Positions 52,874 through 61,968 of a DNA stretch of 64,000 bases are shown piece after piece. The notes beneath the pieces are model-generated. The model had not been told where the DNA came from, searched no databases, and worked only from the letters and a program-made list of their open reading frames with translations. Source of the DNA: Paenibacillus foliorum (GTDB lineage Bacteria > Bacillota > Bacilli > Paenibacillales > NBRC-103111). The stretch is taken from assembly GCF_013141765.1 (NCBI RefSeq), contig NZ_WHOD01000050.1:38939-102938 (forward strand), written 5' to 3'. The translations under genes and the position numbers were made by a program. The first letter of the stretch is position 1. Each line of letters starts with the position of its first letter.

Positions 52874-53959
52874 ATGCAATATAAATTGAACCTGCAAGGG
52901 AGACAATTCTTCATATTAATCACTCTCCATATGATTGGTAGTGCGGTGCTTGTGATGCCAACCGTATTAACTGTGGCTGCTAAGCAGGATGCTTGGATTT
53001 CAGCCGTAATGGTGGTAGCAGCAGGCTTAGGACTCACCTGGCTTGTCTATAAGATCTATCAACGGTTTCCGGAACAGAATCTGATTGAGATTACTCAAGA
53101 GGTATTTGGAAAACGATTAGGAACCGCAATATCCTTCCTTTTCTTCACCACTTATACTTTCGTTATTACCGCACTAGTCTTAAGAAACATGGGAGATTTC
53201 GTTATAACAGTAATGCTTCCCGATACTCCGCTTGGTGTGGTCGATCTTCTGTTTCTGTTTGTTGTCATCATGGGAGTCAAACTTGGACTAAGGACAACGG
53301 CTTACGCGGCAGAGATCTTCTTCCCTTGGGTGTTCCTGTTATTCTTTGTTTTATGCATCGGATTGCTAAGTGAAGTGAAAATCGATTTCATCCTGCCGAT
53401 CTTCGATACCGGGATTAAATCCATCATTCAAGGTGCCCTCCCCCAAATCGGGATCCCTTATATGGAGAGCATTATTTTTCTCATGATCACAAGCCATATC
53501 AAGCAAGGAGAAAAGGTTGGGAAAATGTGGTATATGGCTGTATTGGCCAGCGGATTATTTCTGCTGACCCTTACTTTGTTATCAACCCTCGTACTTGGAC
53601 CCGCCCAAACAGCTCTTTCCGTTTTTCCAACCTTTGAATTAGCCAAGCGAATTGATAGCAGTCGTGTAGAGTTTTTTATGACCTTCATTTGGTTTGTAAC
53701 GGTGTTCTTTAGAATGATTCTCTTTTTCTATATTACGAATGTGGGCCTATCTCTTACTTTAAAATGGAGAGATTATAAGTTTTTCTCCTATCCATTGGCA
53801 ATGCTCGTTCTGGTAGGTTCTATTCTATTTGTTCCAAATCGGAGCTTTATGAGTGAATTGATTTCCATGTGGTACAACTATGCATTCTTATGGGGAGTCT
53901 GTTTTCCAATCCTTCTGCTTGTTATTTCAATGTTGAGGGGGAAAAAACAGGCTTCTTAA
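52874..53959 (+). CDS. Spore germination receptor B subunit (GerB/GerKB type)
   Basis: A 361-residue integral membrane protein of the spore-germination branch of the amino acid permease superfamily, with about ten helices (for example MIGSAVLVMPTVLTVAAKQ and LLFVVIMGVKLGLRTTAYA). It is the putative germinant-binding subunit. AAAGGAGGGAAGG precedes the ATG. It is the last gene of the receptor operon. Confidence 0.93.
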   Translation: MQYKLNLQGRQFFILITLHMIGSAVLVMPTVLTVAAKQDAWISAVMVVAAGLGLTWLVYKIYQRFPEQNLIEITQEVFGKRLGTAISFLFFTTYTFVITALVLRNMGDFVITVMLPDTPLGVVDLLFLFVVIMGVKLGLRTTAYAAEIFFPWVFLLFFVLCIGLLSEVKIDFILPIFDTGIKSIIQGALPQIGIPYMESIIFLMITSHIKQGEKVGKMWYMAVLASGLFLLTLTLLSTLVLGPAQTALSVFPTFELAKRIDSSRVEFFMTFIWFVTVFFRMILFFYITNVGLSLTLKWRDYKFFSYPLAMLVLVGSILFVPNRSFMSELISMWYNYAFLWGVCFPILLLVISMLRGKKQAS

Positions 53960-53983
53960 GGGGAAATAAGCTAGTAAAATACG

Positions 53984-54021
53984 AAACCCTTCAGATCACT
54001 TTTCGTGAGTCTGAAGGGTTT
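53984..54021. terminator. Hairpin between the ger operon and helD
   Basis: aaacccttcaga (53984-53995) and tctgaagggttt (54010-54021) form a perfect 12-bp stem, with a tcac/gtga inner pair. The T-run is weak on both strands. Confidence 0.7.
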
Positions 54022-54040
54022 ATGTTGTTAAATTGGCTAA

Positions 54041-56197
54041 TTATTTCCGACTGACGAAGTCGCCTTCAATTGAAGCAATCAATGGAGACGGTGTATTCTC
54101 ATACCATAGCTGGAGTGAATGCAAGGCACGAGTACAGCCAACGTACAGCAGCTTGGCATCCTGCTCAGTAGCCGCGTAGTTATTCGCGTCAACATCGGCA
54201 ACGATGACAGCATCGAATTCAAGTCCCTTGGCCATAAAAGATGGCACGATGGAGATTCCGCCTTTATAATGCTGCTGGCCTGCGGCAATGAGGTTGACTT
54301 GCATCCCGTGAACACTCAGCTGCTTATAGAGTGCTTCACAACGCGCCTCTGTACGGGCGAGAACGGCAACAGTTGAAGCAACACCAGACTGAAGCTGCTC
54401 AATAGCCGCTTTCAGTGAACTGATGAGCTCAGCTTCGTTCATCTGAACAATCTGAACAGGATCACCGCTGCGGAATACAGGGACTGCCAAGGTGGCAGGC
54501 TCCTTAATACCATTTTTCAGCACTTCATTAGCGAAGTAAATAATCTCCATCGTTGAACGGTAGCTCCGGTTTAACTGGAAGTAAGCTGTTTTGCCATCCT
54601 CGAAAAGGTCGGTAAACTCTTTCCAATTGCGAATTCCTTGATAATCGTGAATCCCTTGGGATAAGTCGCCTAATATTGTAAAGGATTGATTTCTCGTATG
54701 CTGGCTTAACAAGGCAATTTGAAAAGGAGAGAAATCCTGGGCTTCGTCAATCACGGTATGATCGAAGGTCAGATCGCCATGAATGCCATGAAACTTGGAA
54801 CGAATGTAAAGTAGGGGAGCCATATCTTCAGGCTGGACCAACTTTTTCTTCATGTAAGCCTCTGTTGAAGCTATTAGCTCACCCGGAAGCTCTGAATAAA
54901 GCTGTTCGGACAGAAAGGAAGGTCGCGAAGCACTTTTGAATAGCTCCTTGTAAAAGCTGAACGGTGTATATCCAGTCCATAGCTTGCTATAGTCACGGAG
55001 CTTTGCAGAGCCTTTCTTCTTATAGTCTTTTTTCAGATGCACTTCCCATACTTTGTCCAGTTCCATTTCCATCCAACGTTTGATCCGCGCTATTACTCGC
55101 TCTCTGCGTTTCATTAACGGTTCATGCTTGTTTTCCACATCATGCCATTGCTGGATCGTTTGCTTGCTAAGCTTGGCTCCGTCCCAAGGGCTGAAATCCG
55201 CTTGTGGGACTGCGGTAGCTTCATATTGCTCAAGAGCCTGGTCCAACCAGTGCATGAATCGGATAGAACCTTTCCAACGCCCGGGAGCATTGTCATCCAT
55301 ATGTGGACGCGAGCTCCCTGTTTGAAACCAGAAGCGGAGCCTTTCAGCCGGGTCGGCCAGCTTCATTTCGTTATCCAGCAGATCCAGCGCCCAATCGGAG
55401 AAGGTTGTTTGCTGTATATGACCAACACCAAGCTCAGGTAGAACTCCGGAAATGTAATCAAGGAACATCCGGTTTGGGGCAAAAATAATCATGCGCTCAG
55501 CCTTGACCTGATCTCGGTATTGATAAAGCAAGTAGGCGAGTCTATGCAGAGCCACAGTCGTCTTACCGCTTCCTGCTACGCCTTGGATAATGAGGGCGCT
55601 GTTTTTGACAGCACGGATAATAGCATCTTGCTCGGACTGTATTGTGGAAACGATATCGCGCAGTTTGTTATCCTTGTTCTCACCTAAGCGATACAGCAGG
55701 AATTCATCGGTTACCGCCATGCTGTCGCCTTCTCGGTTAAACGTATCAACGACACGCTGTAATATTTGCTTTCGGATAACCAAATTTCGTTTTAAGTAAA
55801 CAAGCCCCTCAACTAAGCCGTCGGGGGAGTCATATTCAACAGGGGAAGTTCCACCTGTATAAGAGTAGAATAAGCTGGCTACCGGTGCACGCCAATCGAT
55901 AACCATAAGTTCAAGGGAGGGATCTTTCTCAACGCCAACCTTACCTATATATAGAGGAGAAGGCTCTTTTTGGCCTGTTTCATGAAAATCCAGTCTGCCG
56001 AAGTAAGGTTCAACTTGTGCTACTGCTAGATTGTGGCGTCGGGTCTCACGAATCGAATCAAGCACCTGTTCGGTATGATCGGTTCCTGTGTAAGGCGGAA
56101 TATCTCTAAGCACGGTAAGCTGTCGGTCAATTTCCGAGAACGTTTCTTCTAATCGTTGCATTTCTTCCTTATATGCGGTTTGCACACTGGTTTCCAA
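54041..56197 (-). CDS. helD: HelD-type RNA polymerase recycling ATPase
   Basis: A 718-residue UvrD-like SF1 ATPase of the HelD class, which frees stalled RNA polymerase after transcription. The N-terminal coiled coil (YKEEMQRLEETFSEIDRQL) is the HelD arm. Walker A is GVAGSGKT (about 206-213), Walker B is TVIDEAQDFSPFQ and motif III/IV lies in FTILGDLSQGIHDYQG. MVIDWRAPVASLFYSY is the family signature. Length is close to B. subtilis HelD. The start is TTG with GGAGGT. It is convergent with the germination operon. Confidence 0.95.
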   Translation of the reverse strand: METSVQTAYKEEMQRLEETFSEIDRQLTVLRDIPPYTGTDHTEQVLDSIRETRRHNLAVAQVEPYFGRLDFHETGQKEPSPLYIGKVGVEKDPSLELMVIDWRAPVASLFYSYTGGTSPVEYDSPDGLVEGLVYLKRNLVIRKQILQRVVDTFNREGDSMAVTDEFLLYRLGENKDNKLRDIVSTIQSEQDAIIRAVKNSALIIQGVAGSGKTTVALHRLAYLLYQYRDQVKAERMIIFAPNRMFLDYISGVLPELGVGHIQQTTFSDWALDLLDNEMKLADPAERLRFWFQTGSSRPHMDDNAPGRWKGSIRFMHWLDQALEQYEATAVPQADFSPWDGAKLSKQTIQQWHDVENKHEPLMKRRERVIARIKRWMEMELDKVWEVHLKKDYKKKGSAKLRDYSKLWTGYTPFSFYKELFKSASRPSFLSEQLYSELPGELIASTEAYMKKKLVQPEDMAPLLYIRSKFHGIHGDLTFDHTVIDEAQDFSPFQIALLSQHTRNQSFTILGDLSQGIHDYQGIRNWKEFTDLFEDGKTAYFQLNRSYRSTMEIIYFANEVLKNGIKEPATLAVPVFRSGDPVQIVQMNEAELISSLKAAIEQLQSGVASTVAVLARTEARCEALYKQLSVHGMQVNLIAAGQQHYKGGISIVPSFMAKGLEFDAVIVADVDANNYAATEQDAKLLYVGCTRALHSLQLWYENTPSPLIASIEGDFVSRK

Positions 56198-56401
56198 GAA
56201 TAGTACCTCCGTTCATTTTATAGGCATTAGATTTTGCAGAAGAATAAATATATCATAACAAGTTTGGAAATTGCAACCATAAAGCTGATTTGGAAAACAT
56301 GACTAGGTATGGGGTGTATATAAATTGTCCTTAAGAGTGTTATTGTATTACTATAAGTGTTAGAGAGATGGATATAAAGGATATGAGGAGTGTTTGTTAT
56401 C

Positions 56402-56614
56402 ATGAGAACTGAGAACCAGATTAAAAGAAAGCTCAATGAATTGATCATGTCGAAAAAATCGTTGGAATCCAGAATGGCAGCTTTGTTGGAGAAAGAAGAA
56501 CAGGATAGTTCAGACGCGGTTAAATCGCTTCGTGTACAAACGGAGCAGGTGGAAGAATCCATTACTCTATTGGAATGGGTGCTGGATGAGCCGGTAGGGA
56601 AATATCACGCTTAG
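56402..56614 (+). CDS. Small coiled-coil hypothetical protein
   Basis: A 70-residue, almost wholly helical, charged protein (KRKLNELIMSKKSLESRM, then SLRVQTEQVEESITLLEWVL) with no signal or membrane segment. GAGGAG lies at 56384-56389. An in-frame GTG at 56390 is too close to that site, so ATG 56402 is preferred. It lies 24 bp before the response regulator gene and may be co-transcribed with it. No function is recognised. Confidence 0.6.
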   Translation: MRTENQIKRKLNELIMSKKSLESRMAALLEKEEQDSSDAVKSLRVQTEQVEESITLLEWVLDEPVGKYHA

Positions 56615-56638
56615 GACGCTTGGAATGGAGAGGAATTT

Positions 56639-57334
56639 ATGGATAAGAAGAAAATCCTGATCATCGAAGATGAAGAAGCGATTGCGGATCTTCTTGCTTA
56701 TGGATTGAATAAGGAAGGCTTCCATACGATAACAGCCAACAATGGTGAAGAAGGAATCCGAAGCCTCGAGCGGTTTAAACCAGATCTGCTGCTGCTCGAT
56801 TGGATGCTTCCCGATTCAAGCGGACTTGATATCTGTAAGAAAGTTACGGCAACAAACAATATTCCAATTATTATGATCACTGCCAAATCGGATATTACAG
56901 ACAAAATATTAGGGTTAGAGTTCGGAGCAGATGATTATATTACCAAACCTTTCGATTTGCGGGAAGTCATCGCGAGAATTCGAACCATCCTCAGAAGAGT
57001 GGCTCTGGCAAACAGCCCCTCAGAGGAACGGATAGACAATACTATCCGATTTCATAATATCGAAATTACGAAGGATGAACGATTAGTCAAGAAAAATGAA
57101 GAAATCATCGAGCTTACCCCCAAAGAATTTGATCTCCTAATCACTCTTTACAGTTATAGAGGTAAAATTTTTACCAGAACCGAGCTGCTGGATTTTGTAT
57201 GGGGGTATGAATATGCAGGAGATACAAGAACAGTAGATATTCATGTCCAAAGATTGCGCAAAAAATTAGATGCTAACGACTTGATCACAACGGTTTTTGG
57301 TGTTGGTTATAAATTTGAAAAACAGGTGGATTAA
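56639..57334 (+). CDS. OmpR-family response regulator
   Basis: A 231-residue regulator. The receiver has Glu10/Asp11, phospho-acceptor Asp54 (LLLLDWMLP) and Lys of ITKPFD (about 103). The winged helix carries LTPKEFDLLITLYSY and DTRTVDIHVQRLRKK. GGAGAGG precedes the ATG. It is followed after 5 bp by the sensor kinase gene and forms the first of three coupled genes. Confidence 0.95.
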   Translation: MDKKKILIIEDEEAIADLLAYGLNKEGFHTITANNGEEGIRSLERFKPDLLLLDWMLPDSSGLDICKKVTATNNIPIIMITAKSDITDKILGLEFGADDYITKPFDLREVIARIRTILRRVALANSPSEERIDNTIRFHNIEITKDERLVKKNEEIIELTPKEFDLLITLYSYRGKIFTRTELLDFVWGYEYAGDTRTVDIHVQRLRKKLDANDLITTVFGVGYKFEKQVD

Positions 57335-57339
57335 CTTAC

Positions 57340-58803
57340 ATGATCCCGACAATTAAGGTTAAATTTCTAGTAGGCTTCTTCATCATTTTTTCCGTATCTC
57401 TGCTGCTGTTGAACCATTTTGTCGTACAAATCATAGAAACCAGCAACGAGAAAATCATTACACAAGATCTGGTCAGTCTTAAGAAGAATAGCAGTGTGTA
57501 TGTTAAGCAAACGTTTATGATCAATCATTACAATAATGATGAGATTTATTTTCAGCAGATGGCTAAAGAAATGGTAGAAGACCTGCATCATGTAAGTTCA
57601 AGTGAAGTTAGTGCTTACACCGTAAGCGGAGATAGGATCTATACGTCCAATGACCAGAAATTCCCAAACGGGATTGATGATGATTTACAGAATGCTCTGA
57701 ATGGAAAGACAGCTTATACGATCTATTATACGAATAGCGCGGCGGAAGTGTATTATTCTTACCCTGTTGTGATGGATGGAAAAAAAGTGGGTATTCTGAG
57801 GTTTGTCAAAGATTTTTCTCTGCTTCATGAGCAAAGTAAACATATTCTGGATTTTATATACTATGTCACTATAGCGATCTTTGCTGTGGCATTTATTTTT
57901 TCCTATATTTTATCAAGAAATATTACAATTCCCATCGTTAAGCTTACCCAGGCCTCAACCGAGGTGACCAATGGAAATCTGGACATCCGGATCGCATTTA
58001 AACGAAAAGACGAAATTGGCCAACTCGCAACTAACTTTAGCAAAATGATTGAAAAGATCAAGATGCAAATTAAAAAAATCGAAAAAGATCGGGATCGCTT
58101 GGAAGAATTGAACCTTCATCGAAAACAGTTTTATGATAATGTCACTCACGAATTAAAAACACCGCTCACCTCCATATTGGGATATGCAGAAATGATTAAA
58201 GACAATGGTCGGAATGATGAGGTTTTTTTCGATAAAGGAATGAATCACATCGTAGATGAGAGTAAAAGGCTTCATGAAATGGTAGTTAATCTATTGGAGC
58301 TCTCCAAGGAAACCGCTGCCCAGGAAGTATATGAACTCATCGAGGCGGGTCGGATTTTGCAAGATGTATCAGAGGGGATGGCTTTTAAAGCGGATAGGTA
58401 TAAAAAGACCATTCAATATAAGGTGGACGAGTCATTGTACGTTTACGGAAACGCTCACAAGCTGAGACAGGTTTTTATCAACGTTATCGATAATGCCATC
58501 AAGTATGGTTATCCTCATTCGGATATTATTGTACAAGCCCATCTTGCACTTGACACCGTTCAAATTACAATTATCAACAAAGGGGAAGAAATGAAGCCGG
58601 AAGAGCTAATTAACGTTTTTGATCCGTTTTATCGGGGAGATCGACGATTGTCCAAGGAAACGGGAAGCCGCGGCTTAGGTCTTAGCATTTGCAAGGCGAT
58701 CGTTATGGAGCACGGAGGAAGTATTTATATGAGGAGTGAAAACCAGGAAACAAGCGTCCATATACAATTACCTTATAGGGTGCTAATGAGGGAACCTATA
58801 TGA
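57340..58803 (+). CDS. Sensor histidine kinase
   Basis: A 487-residue membrane kinase with an N-terminal helix (about 8-28), an extracellular sensor (about 30-165), a second helix (about 172-192), HAMP, a dimerisation domain with His270 (NVTHELKTPLTSILGYAE) and an ATP-binding domain (VIDNAIKYG, GSRGLGLSICKA). Its stop codon overlaps the start of the lipoprotein gene by ATGA, so the lipoprotein is made together with the kinase. Confidence 0.95.
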   Translation: MIPTIKVKFLVGFFIIFSVSLLLLNHFVVQIIETSNEKIITQDLVSLKKNSSVYVKQTFMINHYNNDEIYFQQMAKEMVEDLHHVSSSEVSAYTVSGDRIYTSNDQKFPNGIDDDLQNALNGKTAYTIYYTNSAAEVYYSYPVVMDGKKVGILRFVKDFSLLHEQSKHILDFIYYVTIAIFAVAFIFSYILSRNITIPIVKLTQASTEVTNGNLDIRIAFKRKDEIGQLATNFSKMIEKIKMQIKKIEKDRDRLEELNLHRKQFYDNVTHELKTPLTSILGYAEMIKDNGRNDEVFFDKGMNHIVDESKRLHEMVVNLLELSKETAAQEVYELIEAGRILQDVSEGMAFKADRYKKTIQYKVDESLYVYGNAHKLRQVFINVIDNAIKYGYPHSDIIVQAHLALDTVQITIINKGEEMKPEELINVFDPFYRGDRRLSKETGSRGLGLSICKAIVMEHGGSIYMRSENQETSVHIQLPYRVLMREPI

Positions 58804-59936
58804 TCAAAAGGGTGTTCAAGCTTATTGTACCTTGCATTGTGTTCGGCTTAGTAATGTCAGGCTGTTCAGGAGAGCTGAAAACTAAAACCATTATTATTCC
58901 TGATACAGCAGAAACTAATCCGATTCAGAGCGTTAACGAAGACTTCGTGGTGAATAAAATATATAAGCTTATGGAAAACGATACTTCAACTGGAGACATA
59001 CTTGGATGGGCAGATAAGGAACAGGTACTAGGAGTATTTGGGAGGAAAGATAAAGACCGCAGCTTGGAAAGAATAGATTATTCCTATAATTCACACCAGA
59101 AGCTGATAAACATTGATGCAAATACGGAAGTTGAAAGTGTATCTCCCAATGGAATGTATGTTGTTTCGTCAGTTGCCAATGAGGACGGCAAGCAAAAGCT
59201 GCTGCTATATAATCTCACGGATCACAAAGAGGATCTAATAAGTGAACTTGCAAAAGCTAATATGAGAATGAATCCAGTAACGTGGTCGAGGAATAGCCAA
59301 TATGTTACCTACGTACAGAGGGATAGAACAAAAGCAGAAGCTAAGCTGGTAGTCTATGATGTGAACAGTCGGAGTCTTAATGAAATTGTGTTTTCTAGTC
59401 GGAATGAGAAAGATATCATTTACAATGTTAAACTTTCTGATGATGGTAAAAGCGCATTGATAATGAAATCATCAGATGGGCAGCCTTATGTTGTTTATGG
59501 AAAAATAGTCGGGAACGAATTGACAACTCAATATGAACAACCTATAAGCAGTGATGGAAGCTTTGACTTTATCAATGATGATCAAATCATGTTCGTCGGG
59601 CAAAAGGGAGCTCTATATTTATACGATGTTCGCAATGCAAATACGACGATTTTACTGGATCAAATTGGCAGCTTTGGGCTCTCTAGCGATAGGAAATATA
59701 TTGCTTTTTCTAAGGGTAAGGAAAGTATTTATGTGGCCAAACTACAAGGGAATACGGTCATAAATGAAATAGAGATTTATCGAGGTATGATTCCTTTTCA
59801 AATGGATTGGAGTAAGGATAATAAGAAGATTTTAATATACGGCTGGAGGTCATATGGAGTTCTTCCATCCGCATCTCGTCCTGTAATAACAGTTACGCCG
59901 GAAAGAAATGTGCCCTTCATCATTGAATTTAAATGA
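58800..59936 (+). CDS. Lipoprotein with beta-propeller-like repeats, kinase partner
   Basis: A 378-residue lipoprotein (lipobox VMSGC, Cys22). The body reads as TolB/DPP-IV-type propeller blades: repeated SxxGxYV-, WSRNSQYVTYVQRD, DGKSALIMKSSDG, SSDRKYIAFSKG and WSKDNKKILIYGW units. The ATG overlaps the kinase stop (ATGA). A co-sensor for the adjacent kinase at the outer face of the membrane is the simplest reading (inference). It ends before a terminator. Confidence 0.8.
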   Translation: MIKRVFKLIVPCIVFGLVMSGCSGELKTKTIIIPDTAETNPIQSVNEDFVVNKIYKLMENDTSTGDILGWADKEQVLGVFGRKDKDRSLERIDYSYNSHQKLINIDANTEVESVSPNGMYVVSSVANEDGKQKLLLYNLTDHKEDLISELAKANMRMNPVTWSRNSQYVTYVQRDRTKAEAKLVVYDVNSRSLNEIVFSSRNEKDIIYNVKLSDDGKSALIMKSSDGQPYVVYGKIVGNELTTQYEQPISSDGSFDFINDDQIMFVGQKGALYLYDVRNANTTILLDQIGSFGLSSDRKYIAFSKGKESIYVAKLQGNTVINEIEIYRGMIPFQMDWSKDNKKILIYGWRSYGVLPSASRPVITVTPERNVPFIIEFK

Positions 59937-59987
59937 ACAAGGATAGCGTATAATTTCAACAAATAATTCCATATCGCTTATTACAGC

Positions 59988-60026
59988 AAGCTGCAGCCCA
60001 TGCTTAACAGGCTTCAGCTTTTTTTG
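59988..60026 (+). terminator. Terminator of the kinase operon
   Basis: aagctgcagcc (59988-59998) and ggcttcagctt (60010-60020) pair with one mismatch, followed by a T-run. Confidence 0.85.
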
Positions 60027-60197
60027 CTTTGAGATAAGAATGGCTAACAATGAACCGAATTGCTTGTGCAGGAGGTAGTTTAGATACAATTTGTTTACAA
60101 GTTGGAGAAGTTATATTAACATCTTGGGTCGAAAATAAAAGATGTTCACAAGCAAAAGAGACTTGGAAGAACAAAGTATAAGGAGAGAGATGAGAAA

Positions 60198-60725
60198 ATG
60201 AGAAGAACAGTCATTACATTATTGAGTTTCACATTAGTAGTTACTATGGCCGCTTGCAGCAGTAACACAGCTAACAGTGGCAGTGGGGACAAAGGGAACA
60301 AGGGAAGCGGAAGCACGGAGATTACGGAGCAGCAGAAAAGCTCTCAATCAAAAGCAGACGAAAAGACTCCAGTAAGCGGAGATTCCCAAGTAGACAAAGA
60401 TAATGTCAAAGACAAAGCACTAAACGAAGGTAAATCCTCGCAAGCAGAGGCAGCAGGGACTGAGAGCAAATCGCAATCCTTATTAAAGGCTGAAACTAAA
60501 CCGGAGGGCACTCAGCAGCAGTCTCAAGCCGGTAGTGTTTCCACCGACAGCAAGCCCAGAGCATCACAACCTGTAGAAGCTGCAACGGAGAACAAGGCTA
60601 GACCATTGCCAACTTTAGAACCTGCTACGGAGAGCAGAGCTCGACAAGCGCAAATCGTTGAATCATCCAAAGAAGCCAAGCCGCAGCCATCTCGTATGGA
60701 GGGAGTCATTCCGGAAGTTAAGTGA
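60198..60725 (+). CDS. Low-complexity lipoprotein with 14-residue repeats
   Basis: A 175-residue lipoprotein (lipobox MAAC, Cys20) with a Ser/Lys/Gln/Glu/Gly-rich body and no folded domain recognised. From about residue 110 the chain falls into 14-residue imperfect repeats: TDSKPRASQPVEAA, TENKARPLPTLEPA, TESRARQAQIVESS, KEAKPQPSRMEGVI. The frame stops at TGA 60723-60725, but the next 42 bases copy the last unit in frame and end at a second TGA (60774-60776). It may therefore be shortened by a nonsense codon. AAGGAGAGA precedes the ATG. Confidence 0.7.
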   Translation: MRRTVITLLSFTLVVTMAACSSNTANSGSGDKGNKGSGSTEITEQQKSSQSKADEKTPVSGDSQVDKDNVKDKALNEGKSSQAEAAGTESKSQSLLKAETKPEGTQQQSQAGSVSTDSKPRASQPVEAATENKARPLPTLEPATESRARQAQIVESSKEAKPQPSRMEGVIPEVK

Positions 60726-60767
60726 CAGCCGTCTCGTATGGAGGGAGTCATTCCAGAAGTTATGCCG
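60684..60767 (+). repeat. Two tandem 42-bp repeats spanning the lipoprotein stop
   Basis: Unit 1 (60684-60725) and unit 2 (60726-60767) are nearly identical. Unit 1 ends in TGA where unit 2 has ccg. A third partial copy (cagccg) follows, then a TGA at 60774-60776. Confidence 0.9.
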
Positions 60768-60841
60768 CAGCCGTGACGATAAGATACACTCGCCTTTCTG
60801 CTGAAAAAAGAGTAATCTAGAAATAAATCAGGAGGGAGTGG

Positions 60842-61630
60842 TTGGAATTGGATTTAGGGTTAAAAGGCAAGGTTGCTCTTATTACCGGAGGAAGTAAAGG
60901 GATTGGGCTCTATACGGCTCTTACATTAGCAAAGGAAGGTGCGAATGTAGCCATTTGCGCCCGCAATGAGGATGACTTGCAACAAGCTGCTGCGTACATA
61001 ACCGAGAATACCGGTAAGGAGGCATTCTATATTCAGGCGGATATGACCTCACAGGAGGAATGTGAGCGGGCCGTAGCCGAGACTGCGGAAAGGTTTGGCC
61101 GACTGGATATTTTGGTTAACAATGCAGGAACTTCAGCTGCTAATACGTTCGAAAAAGTAGATACAGATACATGGACACATGATCTTGACTTGAAATTATT
61201 CGGTGCGATCCATTGCTCGCGCGCTGCAATCCCTCACTTTCGTAAGGCAGGTGGAGGAGCCATTGTTAACTTAGCTACTTCTGCAGCCAAAACACCTCCG
61301 GCATCCTCATTACCCACTTCCGTAAGCCGTGCTGCTGGTTTGGCGCTTACCAATGCGATGAGTAAGGATTTGGCTGCTGATGGCATTCGAGTTAATGCCG
61401 TATGTATAGGCACAATTCGAAGCGATCAAATTGAGAAAATGTGGAAACGTACTGCGCCGGATATGACCTGGGAGCAATTCGCCAAAGATCCGAAGCATGC
61501 TATTCCGCTCGGACGGATAGGGGATACAGAGGAAGCTGCCAATGTTATTGCTTTTCTTGTATCAGATGCAGCTTCATACGTAACCGGAACTTCAGTGAAT
61601 GTTGATGGAGGAAAAGGTGCGGCGCTGTAA
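60842..61630 (+). CDS. SDR-family oxidoreductase lacking the catalytic Tyr and Lys
   Basis: A 262-residue classical SDR with cofactor motif TGGSKGIG (14-21) and NNAGTS. The YxxxK motif is TSVSR (Thr159, Arg163), so neither catalytic residue is present; the serine segment (NLATSAAKTP) is retained. SDRs with this type of replacement form a known atypical subgroup whose reaction is not established. The start is TTG 60842, or TTG 60848, after GGAGGG (60831-60836). It is followed by a strong terminator. Confidence 0.85.
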   Translation: MELDLGLKGKVALITGGSKGIGLYTALTLAKEGANVAICARNEDDLQQAAAYITENTGKEAFYIQADMTSQEECERAVAETAERFGRLDILVNNAGTSAANTFEKVDTDTWTHDLDLKLFGAIHCSRAAIPHFRKAGGGAIVNLATSAAKTPPASSLPTSVSRAAGLALTNAMSKDLAADGIRVNAVCIGTIRSDQIEKMWKRTAPDMTWEQFAKDPKHAIPLGRIGDTEEAANVIAFLVSDAASYVTGTSVNVDGGKGAAL

Positions 61631-61968
61631 AATTGGGAATCACCATCCAACTACAACCACACTTTAATTCTTTGTAAAAGCTCATTTGCAGGCAATAAGT
61701 TCTCAACTATTTTATAGTTCTAGGCACTCTACACGCCGCACCGTATGATTATTCCATACGGTGCGGCGTGTTATTTTTTTGAAACAGGAAAACTAGCGTA
61801 ATTCTTAATAAAACCTCTTCACATTGAACTGTCTTTGCTGTGCTGCTATGATTGAGATAGATCGGACTACCCATTGACATAATGATGGATTAGATTAAGC
61901 TATAGCATACATGGTTTGAATTGCAACTAGGAATCACGGTATTTTTTGTATGAGGAGCGAACGTATTA
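61631..61968 (+). other. 338-bp gap between the SDR and topoisomerase genes
   Basis: It contains the strong terminator at 61731-61780. The remaining sequence is AT-rich and should hold the promoter of the topoisomerase gene, but no clear -35/-10 pair was recognised. No gene is seen. Confidence 0.6.
61731..61780 (+). terminator. Strong terminator after the SDR gene
   Basis: A perfect 17-bp stem (61731-61747 with 61755-61771), a 7-nt loop and a T-run. Confidence 0.93.

Noticed and set aside
61631..61968. Mobile-element boundary before the second topoisomerase
   Set aside because: No integrase, direct-repeat pair or tRNA was seen; only a normal terminator.
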